From positions 992,001 through 1,056,000 of the forward strand of contig NZ_SOZD01000001.1 in NCBI RefSeq assembly GCF_004519335.1: a stretch of DNA of 64,000 nt, given 5' to 3'. Both the position numbers and the translations under genes were made by a program. Numbering within the stretch: the first letter of the stretch is position 1; each line of letters opens with the position of its first letter. Source of the DNA: Jiella endophytica. Its GTDB lineage: Bacteria > Pseudomonadota > Alphaproteobacteria > Rhizobiales > Rhizobiaceae. Below are positions 1-9,963 of this stretch, one piece after another. The notes beneath the pieces are model-generated. The model saw nothing but the letters and a program-made list of their open reading frames with translations, ran no database searches and was not told where the DNA came from.

Positions 1-370
1 CGTTCATCAGCGGCACGACCAGCTGCGGCCCCGGCACCAGCGAGATCTCGGGGTCGACATTCTCGGTCTCGATGCGGAAGTCCGGGCCCTCCGGGGTGAG
101 ATAGCCGATCTCGCGCAGGAAGGCCTGGTATTCCTTCATGTCGATGGTCTTGCCGCGGTGCCCGCGATGCCATTCGTCGATGGTCGACTGCAGCCGGTCG
201 CGCTCGGCGAGCAAAGCGCGGTTCTGCGGCGCCAGCTGATTGAGGATCTCCGAGAAGGCCGACCAGAAGGCTTCCGGTTCGACGCCTGTCCCCGGCAGGG
301 CTTCGGTATCGACGAAACGCTTCAGCTCGTCCGCGACCTTCAGGCCGTCAACCGCAATCATCTCTGGCAT
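1..370 (-). CDS. glcB: Malate synthase G, N-terminal part (runs off the left edge)
   Basis: The reverse strand encodes about 123 residues from an ATG at 370 with no stop before the window edge. The start is supported by GGAGGA a few bases upstream. The protein begins MPEMIAVDGLKVADEL, then has LPGTG, FW, a stretch ending LLAERDRLQSTIDEWH, and YQAFLREIGYL. These match the N-terminal domain of malate synthase G, which condenses glyoxylate with acetyl-CoA in the cytoplasm. The catalytic barrel lies outside the window. The gene is divergent from the sensor kinase at 483, leaving about 110 bp for both promoters. Family identity comes from the N-terminal pattern only, so confidence is high but not complete. 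Confidence 0.85.
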   Translation of the reverse strand, partial: MPEMIAVDGLKVADELKRFVDTEALPGTGVEPEAFWSAFSEILNQLAPQNRALLAERDRLQSTIDEWHRGHRGKTIDMKEYQAFLREIGYLTPEGPDFRIETENVDPEISLVPGPQLVVPLMN

Positions 371-482
371 GCATTCCTCCAACGGTGCTTTCCTCGGAAA
401 TCGACCATAGGGGAGCCGAAGTCAATCGCGGGCAAGGCTTACGGCCGCGCGCGGCGGCCGGCCTTGCGTCCTGCGCCAGCCT

Positions 483-3400
483 GTGGCGAAGTTCGGTCAA
501 CCTGCCGGTGCCGGCCCGTTCCGGGCGGCGCCAGACAACGGATCCTTCGGCTTGCACAGCGGTCTCGTCGCCCTGGTGGCGATCGTCTATCTCCTTCTGC
601 TATTTGCCGTCGCATATTGGGGCGACCGCAGGGCGGCGCGCCGGCCGCCGGGCGCCAGCCGGCCGGCCGTCTATGCGCTCAGCCTGGCCGTCTACTGCAC
701 GTCATGGACGTTTCTCGGCTCGGTCGGCGTCGCCGCGCGGGACGGCTTCGCCTTCCTCGCCATCTATCTCGGGCCGATCGTCGTCTTTCTTTTCGCGCCT
801 GCCCTGATCGAGCGGATCGTCCGGCACGCCAAGGCCGAGAAGATCACCACCGTCGCCGACTTCATCGGCTCGCGATACGGCAAGAGCCCGGCGGTCTCGG
901 CGCTCGCCACGATCATCGCGCTGGTCGGCACGGTGCCCTACATCTCGCTGCAGCTGAAGGCGATCTCGACCAGCGTCGCCACCCTCGTCTTCCACTACCG
1001 GCCGAATCTCGACGTGCCGCCGCTGTTCGGCGATCTGGCGCTGCTGATCGCCACCGTGCTCGGCCTCTTCGCCATCCTGTTCGGCACACGCCATGCCGAC
1101 GCCACCGAGCATCAGGACGGGCTCGTCCTCGCGGTGGCGATGGAATCGCTGATCAAGCTCGGCGCCTTTCTCGCCGTCGGCATTTGGACGTCCTTCGTCC
1201 TGTTCAAGCCGCATGAGCTCTGGCAGGCGGCGCTGGAAAGCCCGGCGGTGCAGAACGCCTTCACGACGCCGCTCGCCGGCTCGTTCTTCGCCAGCATCGG
1301 CCTCAGCGCACTGGCGATTCTCCTGTTGCCCCGGCAGTTTCACGTCACCGTCGTCGAGAACCGCACCCGCAGCGAGATCCGCCGCGCGCGCTGGCTGTTT
1401 CCGAGCTATCTGGCGCTGATCAACCTCTTCGTCGCGCCGATCGCCGCTGCCGGGCTGATCCGCCTCGGGCCGCAATTCGACGCCGATCTCTATGTGCTGG
1501 CGCTGCCGCTGTCCTCCGGCTCGGATCTTCTCGGCCTCGTCGCCTTCATCGGCGGCCTGTCGGCGGCAACCGCCATGGTCATCGTCGCCAGCGTCGCGCT
1601 GGCGATCATGATCTCCAATGATCTGGTCCTGCCGGTGCTGTTGAAGCGGCGCGGCAGGCGGCCCGGCAATCCCGGCGACGAAACCCGGCTGATCCTCAAG
1701 GTGCGCCGCTCGGCGATCCTTGTCATCGTCTTCTTCGGCTATGCCTATTATCGCTTTGCCGGCGATGGCGGCGGCCTCGCCTCGATCGGCCTTCTGTCCT
1801 TCGCGGCGATCGCCCAGCTGGCGCCGGCGCTGTTTGCCGGCCTCTACTGGAAGCGGGCGAATGCCCGCGGCGCGATGGCGGGCCTTGCCGCCGGCATCAC
1901 CGTCTGGGGCCTTCTCCTGCTGGCGCCGGCGCTCGGCCTGCCGGTGCCGGCACTGCTCGCCCGCGCCGACGGGACACTCCTCTTCGATCCGCTGCTGACC
2001 GGCGTGGTGCTCAGCCTGACCGCCAATCTCCTCGGCCTTGCCATCGGCTCGCTCAGCCGGCGGCCGCGGCCGCTCGAGCGCATCCAGGCGGCGGTGTTCT
2101 CCGACCGCGAGGGCTTCGCCGCGGCGCCCGGCCGGCGCATGCGGGTGACCGTGCGGGTCGCCGACCTCAAGGCGACGATCGCTCGCTATCTCGGCGCCCA
2201 GCGCACCGAGCGGGCCTTCGTCGGCTTTGGCCGCGACCACCAGGGCGTCCTCGACGACGACGCGGCGGCAGACGGCGCGACGATCAACTTTTCCGAACAG
2301 CTCCTCGCCTCGGCGATCGGCTCTGCCTCGTCCCGCCTCGTCCTGTCGCTGCTGTTCCAGCGCCATGCCGATTCCAGCCAGACGGCGCTGCAGCTTCTCG
2401 ACGACGCCACCGAGGCGCTGCAATACAATCGCGATCTCCTGCGCATCGCGCTCGACCAGGTCGACCAGGGCCTCGCCATCTTCGATGGCGACTTCTGCCT
2501 GACCTTCTGGAACCGCCAGTTCCGTGACCTCGTCGGGCTGTCGGCCGAATTCGGCCAGGTCGGAACGCCGCTCACCGCCGTCTTCGACCAGCTCCTGCGC
2601 GACGGCGAGATCGATGCCGGCGAATATGCGGCGGGGTTCGACCAGCTGACCCGCCCGCCGGCCCAGCGGCAGATCCCGCTTTCCCGCTCCGGCCGCACCA
2701 TCGAGATGCGCGTCAACACCATGCCCGACGGCGGCCTCGTCGCCACCGTCTCCGACATGACCGAGCGGGTGCGCCGCGCCGCGGCGCTGCGGGAGATCAA
2801 CGAGACGCTGGAGGAGCGGGTGCGCCGCCGCACCGCCGAGCTGACCGAGGCGAACCGCGACCTGGCAGAGGCAAGGCGCGCGGCGGAGGCGGCCAATCTC
2901 GGCAAGACCCGCTTCCTCGCCGCCGCCGGCCACGACATTCTGCAGCCGCTCAATGCCGCGCGCCTTTACGTTTCGGCGCTGGAGCAGCGCCAGGGCCGCT
3001 CCCCCGGCGCGGAACTCGCCGGCAATATCGGCTCATCGCTCGAGGCGGTCGAGGCGATCATCGGCGCCGTCCTCGACATCTCGCGGCTCGACGCCGGCGG
3101 CATGGAGGCAAAGCTCAGCGAATTCCCACTGCAGCCGCTGCTGCGCCAGATCGAGACCGACCTGAAGCCGCTTGCAGAGGAAAAGGGCCTGTCGCTGCGC
3201 TTCGTCGCGACCTCCGTCGCCGTGCGCTCGGACCGAAACCTGCTGCGCCGGCTGATCCAGAACCTCGTCTCGAATGCGGTGAAATATACCCGCAAGGGCA
3301 AGATCGTCGTCGGCGTCCGCCGCCGAGGCGGCGGCCGCGTCGACCTCGAGGTCGCCGACAGCGGCATCGGCATTCCGGACGACAAGCTGCAGACGATCTA

Positions 3401-4010
3401 TGGCGAGTTCGTTCGCCTCGACGAGGGATCGCGGACGGCGAGCGGCCTCGGCCTCGGCCTGTCGATCGTCGACCGCATCGCCAGGGTGCTCGATCACCCG
3501 CTGTCGGCGCGCTCGATGCACGGTCGGGGCACCGCCTTCCGGATCGGGCTCGCCCTCGCCGCGCCCGGTGCCGGCGAAGCTCTGGCAAGCACCGCGCCGC
3601 GGTCGCTGATCGGCGTGACCGTCGCAGGGGCTGCGGTGCTGTGTATTGACAACGAGCCGGCCATCCGCGACGGCATGACCACGCTCCTCTCCGGCTGGGG
3701 CTGCCATGTCGAGGCCTTCGCATCGGCCAGGGAAGCGATCGCGGCGCTGGAGACGTCGAACTTCCGGCCGGAGATCGCGCTCGTCGACTATCACCTCGAC
3801 GACGGATCCGACGGGCTGCTCGCTTTCGCCGAGCTGCGGCGCCAGTTCGGCGGCGGGCTCCTGGCGATCCTCGTCACCGCCGACCGCTCGGCAAAGGTCC
3901 GCGAAGAGGCGCTGGCGATGGGGGTGCAGGTGCTGACGAAGCCGCTGAAGCCCGCCTCCCTCAGGGCGGCGATGGCGAGCGTCCTGCAGCGGCGCGAAGC
4001 CGCCGAATAA
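483..4010 (+). CDS. SSS-symporter/STAC/PAS hybrid histidine kinase (CrbS-like)
   Basis: This 1175-residue protein starts at GTG 483. The first half is a sodium:solute symporter-type membrane domain of roughly a dozen hydrophobic segments; the first is at about residues 27-46. A STAC-type linker follows at about 545-640 and a PAS domain at about 645-760. The HisKA box is AAAGHDILQPLNAA, with the phosphoacceptor at H817. The ATPase has an N box (LIQNLVSNAVKYT) and G boxes (DSGIGIP, GLGLGLSI). A receiver domain ends the protein, with phosphoacceptor D1102 in LVDYHLDDGS. This order is that of CrbS/CbrA-type kinases; CrbS-CrbR pairs control acetate use. A NarL-type regulator lies next to it, tail to tail. 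The sensed ligand is not known. An inference is that it senses acetate or another short organic acid. Confidence 0.85.
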   Translation: MAKFGQPAGAGPFRAAPDNGSFGLHSGLVALVAIVYLLLLFAVAYWGDRRAARRPPGASRPAVYALSLAVYCTSWTFLGSVGVAARDGFAFLAIYLGPIVVFLFAPALIERIVRHAKAEKITTVADFIGSRYGKSPAVSALATIIALVGTVPYISLQLKAISTSVATLVFHYRPNLDVPPLFGDLALLIATVLGLFAILFGTRHADATEHQDGLVLAVAMESLIKLGAFLAVGIWTSFVLFKPHELWQAALESPAVQNAFTTPLAGSFFASIGLSALAILLLPRQFHVTVVENRTRSEIRRARWLFPSYLALINLFVAPIAAAGLIRLGPQFDADLYVLALPLSSGSDLLGLVAFIGGLSAATAMVIVASVALAIMISNDLVLPVLLKRRGRRPGNPGDETRLILKVRRSAILVIVFFGYAYYRFAGDGGGLASIGLLSFAAIAQLAPALFAGLYWKRANARGAMAGLAAGITVWGLLLLAPALGLPVPALLARADGTLLFDPLLTGVVLSLTANLLGLAIGSLSRRPRPLERIQAAVFSDREGFAAAPGRRMRVTVRVADLKATIARYLGAQRTERAFVGFGRDHQGVLDDDAAADGATINFSEQLLASAIGSASSRLVLSLLFQRHADSSQTALQLLDDATEALQYNRDLLRIALDQVDQGLAIFDGDFCLTFWNRQFRDLVGLSAEFGQVGTPLTAVFDQLLRDGEIDAGEYAAGFDQLTRPPAQRQIPLSRSGRTIEMRVNTMPDGGLVATVSDMTERVRRAAALREINETLEERVRRRTAELTEANRDLAEARRAAEAANLGKTRFLAAAGHDILQPLNAARLYVSALEQRQGRSPGAELAGNIGSSLEAVEAIIGAVLDISRLDAGGMEAKLSEFPLQPLLRQIETDLKPLAEEKGLSLRFVATSVAVRSDRNLLRRLIQNLVSNAVKYTRKGKIVVGVRRRGGGRVDLEVADSGIGIPDDKLQTIYGEFVRLDEGSRTASGLGLGLSIVDRIARVLDHPLSARSMHGRGTAFRIGLALAAPGAGEALASTAPRSLIGVTVAGAAVLCIDNEPAIRDGMTTLLSGWGCHVEAFASAREAIAALETSNFRPEIALVDYHLDDGSDGLLAFAELRRQFGGGLLAILVTADRSAKVREEALAMGVQVLTKPLKPASLRAAMASVLQRREAAE

Positions 4011-4065
4011 GGCGCGAGAGGACACGCCGGCCGGACGATCTCGCTGCAGCGCTTTTCGGGAGCGC

Positions 4066-4725
4066 TCAGCCCCGGACCAGGCCGCGCTCGGGATCGATAC
4101 CAAGCTTGCCGAGCTGGATGACCGCCTGGGTGCGGCTGTCGACGCCGAGCTTCAGAAGGATCGCCGAGACATGAGCCTTGATCGTCGGCTCCGAGACACC
4201 GAGCTCATAGGCGATCTGCTTGTTGAGAAGGCCGCGGCCGAGCATCGACAGCACCCGCGTCTGCTGCGGCGTCAGCGTCTTCACCCTGGTGATCAGATCG
4301 GCGACGTCCGGATCGCCGGGCGCGTCGAGCGACATATCCTTCGGCAGCCAGACATCACCCTGCAGCAGCGTCGCGATCGCCGCGCGGATTTCGTCGAAGC
4401 CCGCCGACTTCGGGATGAAGCCCGAAGCGCCGAGTTCGAGAGCCCTGGCGACGATCTGGCTGTCCTCGCTGGCAGAGACGATGGCGATCGGCACCGAGGG
4501 GTACTCGGCCCTCAAAAGCGCAAGGCCGGAAAGGCCGCTGGTCCCCGGCATCGACAGGTCGAGCAGCAGAAGGTCGGCGTCGCCGTTGCGTTCGAGCGCG
4601 CTCGCCGCCTCGTCGAAATCGGCCGCCTCGACGATGTCCGCACCCTTCGGCAGGGACATCAAGATCTCCTTGAGTGCCCCGCGAAATAGCGGATGATCGT
4701 CTGCGACGATGAAAAGCGGACGCAT
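4066..4725 (-). CDS. NarL/LuxR-family response regulator (CrbR-like)
   Basis: The protein is 219 residues, starting at ATG 4725 (MRPLFIVADDHPLF) behind an AGAGGGGGCG ribosome binding site. The reading frame is open upstream to 4851 but that part is not conserved in type. The receiver domain has acidic residues D9 and D10, phosphoacceptor D56 in LLLLDLSMPG and K106 in FIPKSA. A LuxR-type helix-turn-helix occupies about residues 150-195 (LTPQQTRVLSMLGRG, then VSEPTIKAHV). It lies convergent to the symporter-kinase gene with about 55 bp between them. It is the likely phosphorylation partner, and in CrbS-CrbR systems the regulator activates acetyl-CoA synthetase. The partner assignment rests on adjacency and family pairing. 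Confidence 0.85.
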   Translation of the reverse strand: MRPLFIVADDHPLFRGALKEILMSLPKGADIVEAADFDEAASALERNGDADLLLLDLSMPGTSGLSGLALLRAEYPSVPIAIVSASEDSQIVARALELGASGFIPKSAGFDEIRAAIATLLQGDVWLPKDMSLDAPGDPDVADLITRVKTLTPQQTRVLSMLGRGLLNKQIAYELGVSEPTIKAHVSAILLKLGVDSRTQAVIQLGKLGIDPERGLVRG

Positions 4726-4857
4726 CGCCCCCTCTGAGGATAGTTCGAGTATCGCCGCCTGCTTTAGCCAATCGACGGTTTCATTGCCAAGCCGTTGTTG
4801 CAAAGGCCGCGCTGCGGGAGCGCAGTGTCCGCCCGGCGACGGTGCCCGCAATGAGCT

Positions 4858-5619
4858 TCAGGCGCGCTCGCGCATGGCTTCCGGCGCCATGGCGATCGGC
4901 ACGCGGAAATGCAGATAGCGCGGATCGAACTCGCCGAGCCTCGCAAGCCCGCTCCAGTCGCGGATCACCATCCGGGAGCGCTCGCGCTCGACGAGGCCGC
5001 TGATCCGCAGATCCTTCAAGACGCGATTGACGGTGACGACCGTCAGGCCGAGCGCGTCGGCGAGTTCGTGCTGGGTCAGCGGCAGCCGGTAGACATAGTC
5101 GGGCGCAAGCCCGACGGCGCGCATGCGCATGGCGAGTTCGCAGAGGAGATGCGCGGTGCGGCTCAGCCCCGACAGCCTGCCGAGACCGACGATCCATTCG
5201 CGGAAGATCGCCCCGTCGATCAGCGTTTCCCGCCACATCGCCGCAGCGACGTTCGGCCGGCGCATGCAGAGGTCCCACACCGCTTCATGGGAGACGAATC
5301 CCACCCGAGCCGGCGTCGTCGCGGCGAAGCTGTGGTCCATGTAGTTCATATGCAGGCTGTGGAGATCCGGAATGTCGCCGGCGACATGGAAGGCGATGAT
5401 CTGCCGCTTACCTTCCAGCGTATGGCGATAGCGGTAGGTGAAGCCGTCGATCAGAATGCAGCACTGCGTGACGTACTGACCTTCCGACACGATGTCGATG
5501 CCGGCTTCGATCTCTCGAATCGTCACAGGCAGGGCGCCGATCGCAGCTTCGTCTTCGCTGTCGATCGATGCGACGAGGTTCAGGCGCTTCAAGAGAACCT
5601 TATGGGCGGTCCTGTCCAA
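4858..5619 (-). CDS. Crp/Fnr-family transcriptional regulator
   Basis: The protein is 253 residues if it starts at TTG 5619, which sits behind GGAG with 7-bp spacing. The frame stays open to an ATG at 5814, but the extra 65 residues are arginine-rich and look non-conserved. A cyclic-nucleotide-binding-like beta barrel covers the first part, and a winged helix with LTQHELADALGLTVVTVNRV follows near the C-terminus. There is no cysteine cluster of the kind that binds an iron-sulfur cluster in Fnr, so it is probably not an oxygen-sensing Fnr of that type. It follows the NarL-type regulator and precedes the acetyltransferase gene on the same strand. The regulon is unknown. Confidence 0.8.
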   Translation of the reverse strand: MDRTAHKVLLKRLNLVASIDSEDEAAIGALPVTIREIEAGIDIVSEGQYVTQCCILIDGFTYRYRHTLEGKRQIIAFHVAGDIPDLHSLHMNYMDHSFAATTPARVGFVSHEAVWDLCMRRPNVAAAMWRETLIDGAIFREWIVGLGRLSGLSRTAHLLCELAMRMRAVGLAPDYVYRLPLTQHELADALGLTVVTVNRVLKDLRISGLVERERSRMVIRDWSGLARLGEFDPRYLHFRVPIAMAPEAMRERA

Positions 5620-5916
5620 ACACTTTCTCCAGCTCGATCGACCCGCAAGGATTCTCCCTCGTCCTTGTCGGATCGATTTTTCGTCTTCGTCTCTTCCGGG
5701 CAAAGGCAGGCGCGCAAGGGGCAGGTGCGCCGGCCGATCTGAGGATCGAATGCATCGCCGGAAGCGATCCCAGCATAGGCGAACCGACCAACCAAAGGGA
5801 AGCGCATCGGCCACTTTGACGCCGTATTTCCTCGCCTAACGCCCTCTTTTGGTTGAGATCGCGGTAACCAGACCCCGCCTGACCGACAAAGACGGCGCCG
5901 AACGACGGCACCCGTC

Positions 5917-8613
5917 TCAAAGATCGAGCGTGACGTGCAGCACGTCGGAAAAGTCGCTCGACGCCTCGGGCTGGAAGCCGAGGCTGCGGGCGAGATTGCG
6001 CATGCCGACATTCTCCCTGAGGATCTCGCCATGGACGCGGACGAGGCCGCGCGCCCTGGCATAGTCGAGGATGCTCGACATCAGCGTGTAGCCGAGCCCC
6101 TGCCCCTTCATGTCCGAGCGCACCAGCACGGCGAATTCCGCCACTTCGTTCTCCGGATCGGCGACGATGCGCACGACGCCGAAGATCGGCCCCTCGCCAT
6201 AGCCGGCCGCCGGATCGACGGCGATCAGCGCCATCTCGCGGTCGTAGTCGATCTGGGTGAAGCGCGCCGCCGTCTGATGCGGGAAGGACTTCATCGCCGC
6301 CATGAAACGCAGACGCAGATCCTCCGGCTCGCAGGCCATGACCATCGCGGCGAGCGCGGTCTCGTCCTCCGGGCGAATCGGCCGCAGCCGAAAGGCCTTG
6401 TCGTCGCGAATGGCGATGTCGCGCTCCCATTCGCGCGGATAGGGCCGGATGGCCGGCCGGGCGAGGCCCGCTGCGGACGGGCCTTGCGCGATGGCGATGC
6501 GGGCGTCGAGGGCGATGACGCCGGTCTCGTCGGCGGTCAGCGGATTGATGTCGAGTTCGCTCACCGCCGGCAGCAGAACGGCGAGTTCCGACAGCCGCAC
6601 CAGCGCCCCCTCGAGCCCATCCATGTCGACCGGCGGCACGTCGCGGAACCCCTGCAGGAGCCTGGCGATCGCGGTCCTGTCGATCATCTGGCGGGCAAGC
6701 ACCGAATTCAGCGGTGGCAGGCCGATCGCCCTGTCGCCGACCACTTCCGCCTCCTTGCCGCCACGGCCGAACAGGATGACCGGGCCGAAGGTCGGGTCGC
6801 GGGCGATGCCGGCGATGAGTTCGTGGCCGTCGCCGCGGGCGATCATCGGCTGGACGGTGAAGCCGGCGATCTCGGCGTCGGGACGGTCTGCCTTCACCCG
6901 GTCGACCATCGCCCTTGCGGCCTCGAGCATGTCCTCGCGGCTCTCGATGCCGAGGCGCACGCCGCCGACATCCGACTTGTGGGTGATCTGCGGCGAGACG
7001 ATCTTCAAAACCGCCGGCCCGCCCATCGCTGCGAACTGTTCGGCCGCAGCCTCCGGCGTTACGACGAAATGGGTCGGAACGGTCGGAATGCCGAAGCGGC
7101 GGAGGATTTCCTTCGCCTCCCATTCGTTGAGATTGCTGCGCCCCTCCCTTACCGCGGCGGCGATGACGGCGTTCGCCGCCTCGACGTCCTCCGGCACGAT
7201 CGTCACCCCGGCAGACGGCGTCTCCATCAGCTGCGCCTGGTTGCGGCGATAGTCGACGAGATAGGTGAAGGCGCGGATCGCGTCCTCCGGGCTCTCGAAG
7301 CTCGGGATCCGCTCGTCGGCCAGCATCTGGCGGACCGGCCCGGCGGTGATGCCGCCGAGCCAGTTGGCAAAGACCGGGAAGCTCCGCCGCGCCCTGGCGA
7401 CCTCGACGACCGCGGCCGCCGCCTCGCGGTTGTCGGCGACGGCGGTCGGGCAGTTGATGACGAGGACGGCGTCGGCCACCCGGCTGTCGATGAGGATGTC
7501 GAGGGCGTCGCGGTAGCGTTTCGGCGTCGCGTCGCCGATGATGTCGACCGGATTGCCGTGCGACCAGGTCGGCGGCAGGACGGCGTCGAGCCGCGCGAGG
7601 CACGGCTCCGTCATGTCGGCGAGCCGCCCGCCGACCGCCTCCAGCCGATCGACGGCGAGGACGCCGGCACCGCCGCCATTGGTCAGGATCGCCAGCCGGT
7701 CGCCGCCGATGCGGATGCCGGTCGCGAGCGTCGCCGCGGCCTCGAACAGTTCTTCGAGCGCATCGACCCTGAGGATGCCCGCACGCCGGAAGGCAGCATC
7801 ATAGACGAGGTCCGAGCCGGCCATGGCGCCGGTGTGCGACTGGGCCGCCCGGGCGCCCTCGGCGCTGCGGCCGGACTTGATGACGAGCACCGGCTTGGCG
7901 CGCGAGGCGACCCGCGCTGCCGACATGAATTTCTGGGCGAAGGTGACGTTCTCGACATAGAGCAGGATCGCCCGCGTCTCGCGGTCGGTCGACAGGAAAT
8001 CGAGGAAGTCGCCGAAATCGGCGTCGCTCATGTCGCCGAGCGAGACGACGTGGGAGAAGCCGATGCCGCGGCTGGCCGCCCAGTCGAGGATCGCCGTCGC
8101 GATCGCGCCGGACTGGCTGACGAGGGCGATGTCGCCCTTCGGCGGCATCAGATGGGAGAAGCTGGCATTGATCCCGGCGGGCGTCGAGATCAGGCCGAGG
8201 CAGTTCGGCCCGACGATCCGCATCAGATGCGGCCGGGCCGCGTCGAGCATCGCCTGGCGCAGCGTCCGCCCGCCCGGCGCCGCGCCCTCGGCGGGCACGC
8301 CGAGGCCGGCACTGATGACCACGGCGGCGCGGCAGCCCATCTCCGCCAGTTCCGCGACGATTCCCGGCACGGTCCGCGCCGGAGTCGCGACGACGGCGAG
8401 GTCGGGGCATTCCGGCAGCGCGCCGACGGAACGATAGGCCTGCTGGCCCTCGATCGTCCGGTCATGGGGATTGACCAGCATGACTTGGCCGGCGAAGCCG
8501 CCGGCGGCGAGGTTCCTGGCAACGACGTTGCCGACCGAGCGGGGCTTGTTGCTCGCCCCGATCAGCGCGATTGATCGGGGCCGGAACAAGGCGTCGAAAT
8601 TGCGGATGCTCAT
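5917..8613 (-). CDS. GNAT protein acetyltransferase fused to NDP-forming acyl-CoA synthetase
   Basis: The protein is 898 residues. It has an N-terminal CoA-binding domain (IALIGASNKPRSVGNV), a succinyl-CoA-ligase-like region with the conserved histidine motif SHTGAMAGSD at 259-268, an ATP-grasp domain at roughly 480-700, and a C-terminal GNAT domain at about 735-895 (GQGLGYTLMSSILDYA). This is the arrangement of Pat/PatZ-type lysine acetyltransferases, which silence acetyl-CoA synthetase by acetylation; the synthetase-like part is often inactive. The presence of SHTGA suggests that residual ligase chemistry is possible. Its position beside a CrbS/R-like system and malate synthase fits acetate control. 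A 45-bp GA tract lies 118-162 bp upstream of the start. The gene runs on the same strand as the downstream Crp gene, about 300 bp away. Confidence 0.88.
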   Translation of the reverse strand: MSIRNFDALFRPRSIALIGASNKPRSVGNVVARNLAAGGFAGQVMLVNPHDRTIEGQQAYRSVGALPECPDLAVVATPARTVPGIVAELAEMGCRAAVVISAGLGVPAEGAAPGGRTLRQAMLDAARPHLMRIVGPNCLGLISTPAGINASFSHLMPPKGDIALVSQSGAIATAILDWAASRGIGFSHVVSLGDMSDADFGDFLDFLSTDRETRAILLYVENVTFAQKFMSAARVASRAKPVLVIKSGRSAEGARAAQSHTGAMAGSDLVYDAAFRRAGILRVDALEELFEAAATLATGIRIGGDRLAILTNGGGAGVLAVDRLEAVGGRLADMTEPCLARLDAVLPPTWSHGNPVDIIGDATPKRYRDALDILIDSRVADAVLVINCPTAVADNREAAAAVVEVARARRSFPVFANWLGGITAGPVRQMLADERIPSFESPEDAIRAFTYLVDYRRNQAQLMETPSAGVTIVPEDVEAANAVIAAAVREGRSNLNEWEAKEILRRFGIPTVPTHFVVTPEAAAEQFAAMGGPAVLKIVSPQITHKSDVGGVRLGIESREDMLEAARAMVDRVKADRPDAEIAGFTVQPMIARGDGHELIAGIARDPTFGPVILFGRGGKEAEVVGDRAIGLPPLNSVLARQMIDRTAIARLLQGFRDVPPVDMDGLEGALVRLSELAVLLPAVSELDINPLTADETGVIALDARIAIAQGPSAAGLARPAIRPYPREWERDIAIRDDKAFRLRPIRPEDETALAAMVMACEPEDLRLRFMAAMKSFPHQTAARFTQIDYDREMALIAVDPAAGYGEGPIFGVVRIVADPENEVAEFAVLVRSDMKGQGLGYTLMSSILDYARARGLVRVHGEILRENVGMRNLARSLGFQPEASSDFSDVLHVTLDL

Positions 8614-8727
8614 GAGCCGCCTCGTCGTCCTGTTGGGTTCATCGGGAGCGACGCCCGAAGCCTTTGGAGCACAGCTTAGGGCACCCGCCGGAAAAGTGAG
8701 TCCGGAATTTCCGAGAGTGCCGGGCGT

Positions 8728-8776
<49 letters not shown>

Positions 8777-8834
8777 AGGACGACGGCAGCGCGTGTCGCC
8801 GTCCTTGGCGGGGATCAGAGAAGGGATCGCGGCG

Positions 8835-9725
8835 TCAGTGCGCCATCAGGATCGGCAGGTGGCAGTTGCGGATCAGCGAGCGGGTGACGCCGCCGAACAG
8901 GAATTCGCGCAGCCGCGAATGGCCGTAGGCGCCCGCGACGAGGAGTTCGGCACCGCTGACATTCGCCGCTTCCAGCAGCCCCTTGGCCGGATCGTCCCAG
9001 GCCGGCAGCTCGCGGATCTCGACGGTGACGCCATGGCGGGCGAGATGCCGGGCCATGTCGTTCATCGGTTCGACGCGCCGCTCCTCGCTGGCGCCGTCCT
9101 CGGCAATGCTGGCAAGCACAACCAGATCGGCGCGCTTCAGGAACGGCAAAGCCCCGGCGATTGCTCTTGCGCATTCCGGCGTGTCGAGGAACGAGACGAA
9201 GACGGTCTTCGGCAAGGCGGAGACCTTGCCCGCCGCCTCCGGCACCAGAAGGACCGGCGCGCGCGCATCGAAGAGAATCGCCTCGAACAGCGACATGTCG
9301 GTCGCCTCGGTCACCGACTTCTGCGACTGGACGACGACATCGACGAGGCCGCACTGGCGGGCGATGGCGCCGCGAAGCTCGCCGAGCGTACCGTCCGAGC
9401 GGCGCAGTTCCCAGGGCACACCGAGGCGGCCGAGGCGCGTGCGGAGCGCTGCTTCGACCTTTTGGCCCGCCTCCTCCGCCTGCTGAGCGAATTCTGCCGC
9501 CAGCGCGGCCGCCCCCGGCGCGGCGGTCAGGATCGGAACCGGCACGTGGTTGATCAGATGGCAATCGAGATGTGCCGCAAAGCCGGTCGCCAGGGTTTCG
9601 GCATAGGCGACTGCCGCCTCGTCGCCGTCGGTGCCGGCAAGAAACAGCGCCAGATCGGCGATGAAGGCCGGGGCGCTCGCGGCGGGGGCGACGGCCTCGG
9701 ACGTCTCGGAATTTTCGGTGGCCAT
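8835..9725 (-). CDS. Universal stress protein with two tandem Usp domains
   Basis: The protein is 296 residues and covers two UspA-like domains. The second ends with the nucleotide-binding signature GAYGHSRLREFLFGGVTRS followed by LPILMAH, the G-x2-G-x9-G(S/T) pattern of ATP-binding Usp proteins. The first half lacks that signature and is probably a degenerate domain. The start at 9725 is preceded by GGAGTT on the minus strand. Usp proteins are cytoplasmic stress factors with no single defined reaction. It could be co-transcribed with the acetyltransferase downstream, although the gap with the GA tract argues for separate control. Confidence 0.88.
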   Translation of the reverse strand: MATENSETSEAVAPAASAPAFIADLALFLAGTDGDEAAVAYAETLATGFAAHLDCHLINHVPVPILTAAPGAAALAAEFAQQAEEAGQKVEAALRTRLGRLGVPWELRRSDGTLGELRGAIARQCGLVDVVVQSQKSVTEATDMSLFEAILFDARAPVLLVPEAAGKVSALPKTVFVSFLDTPECARAIAGALPFLKRADLVVLASIAEDGASEERRVEPMNDMARHLARHGVTVEIRELPAWDDPAKGLLEAANVSGAELLVAGAYGHSRLREFLFGGVTRSLIRNCHLPILMAH

Positions 9726-9963
9726 GATGGGAACTCCTTCGATCGAGGAACCGGCCCTTTCATAGCATCGAAATGCGACGGCCGGATTTGATCGGAGTCA
9801 ACGCCAAGGCAAGACGCCGGCCGCAAGGTTGTCCATGATACGCAAGGACCGGGCCCTGCATCGGGCGGGTTACGGGCCGATCCGGCAGAAGCCGCGCTGC
9901 CGGCTTTCGCCGGGCGCCGCCAGCTCCTAAACTCGCACGACTGCCAGGGAGTGCCGCAAGCTC

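Noticed and set aside
702-2933. 743-residue antisense frame opposite the sensor kinase
   Set aside because: Composition is that of a GC-driven shadow, and the opposite strand encodes a complete multidomain kinase.
5935-8574. 879-residue open frame antisense to the acetyltransferase gene
   Set aside because: It mirrors the codon pattern of the real minus-strand gene, has an Arg/Asp/Gly/His-rich composition and no recognisable domain. High GC content leaves long antisense frames open.
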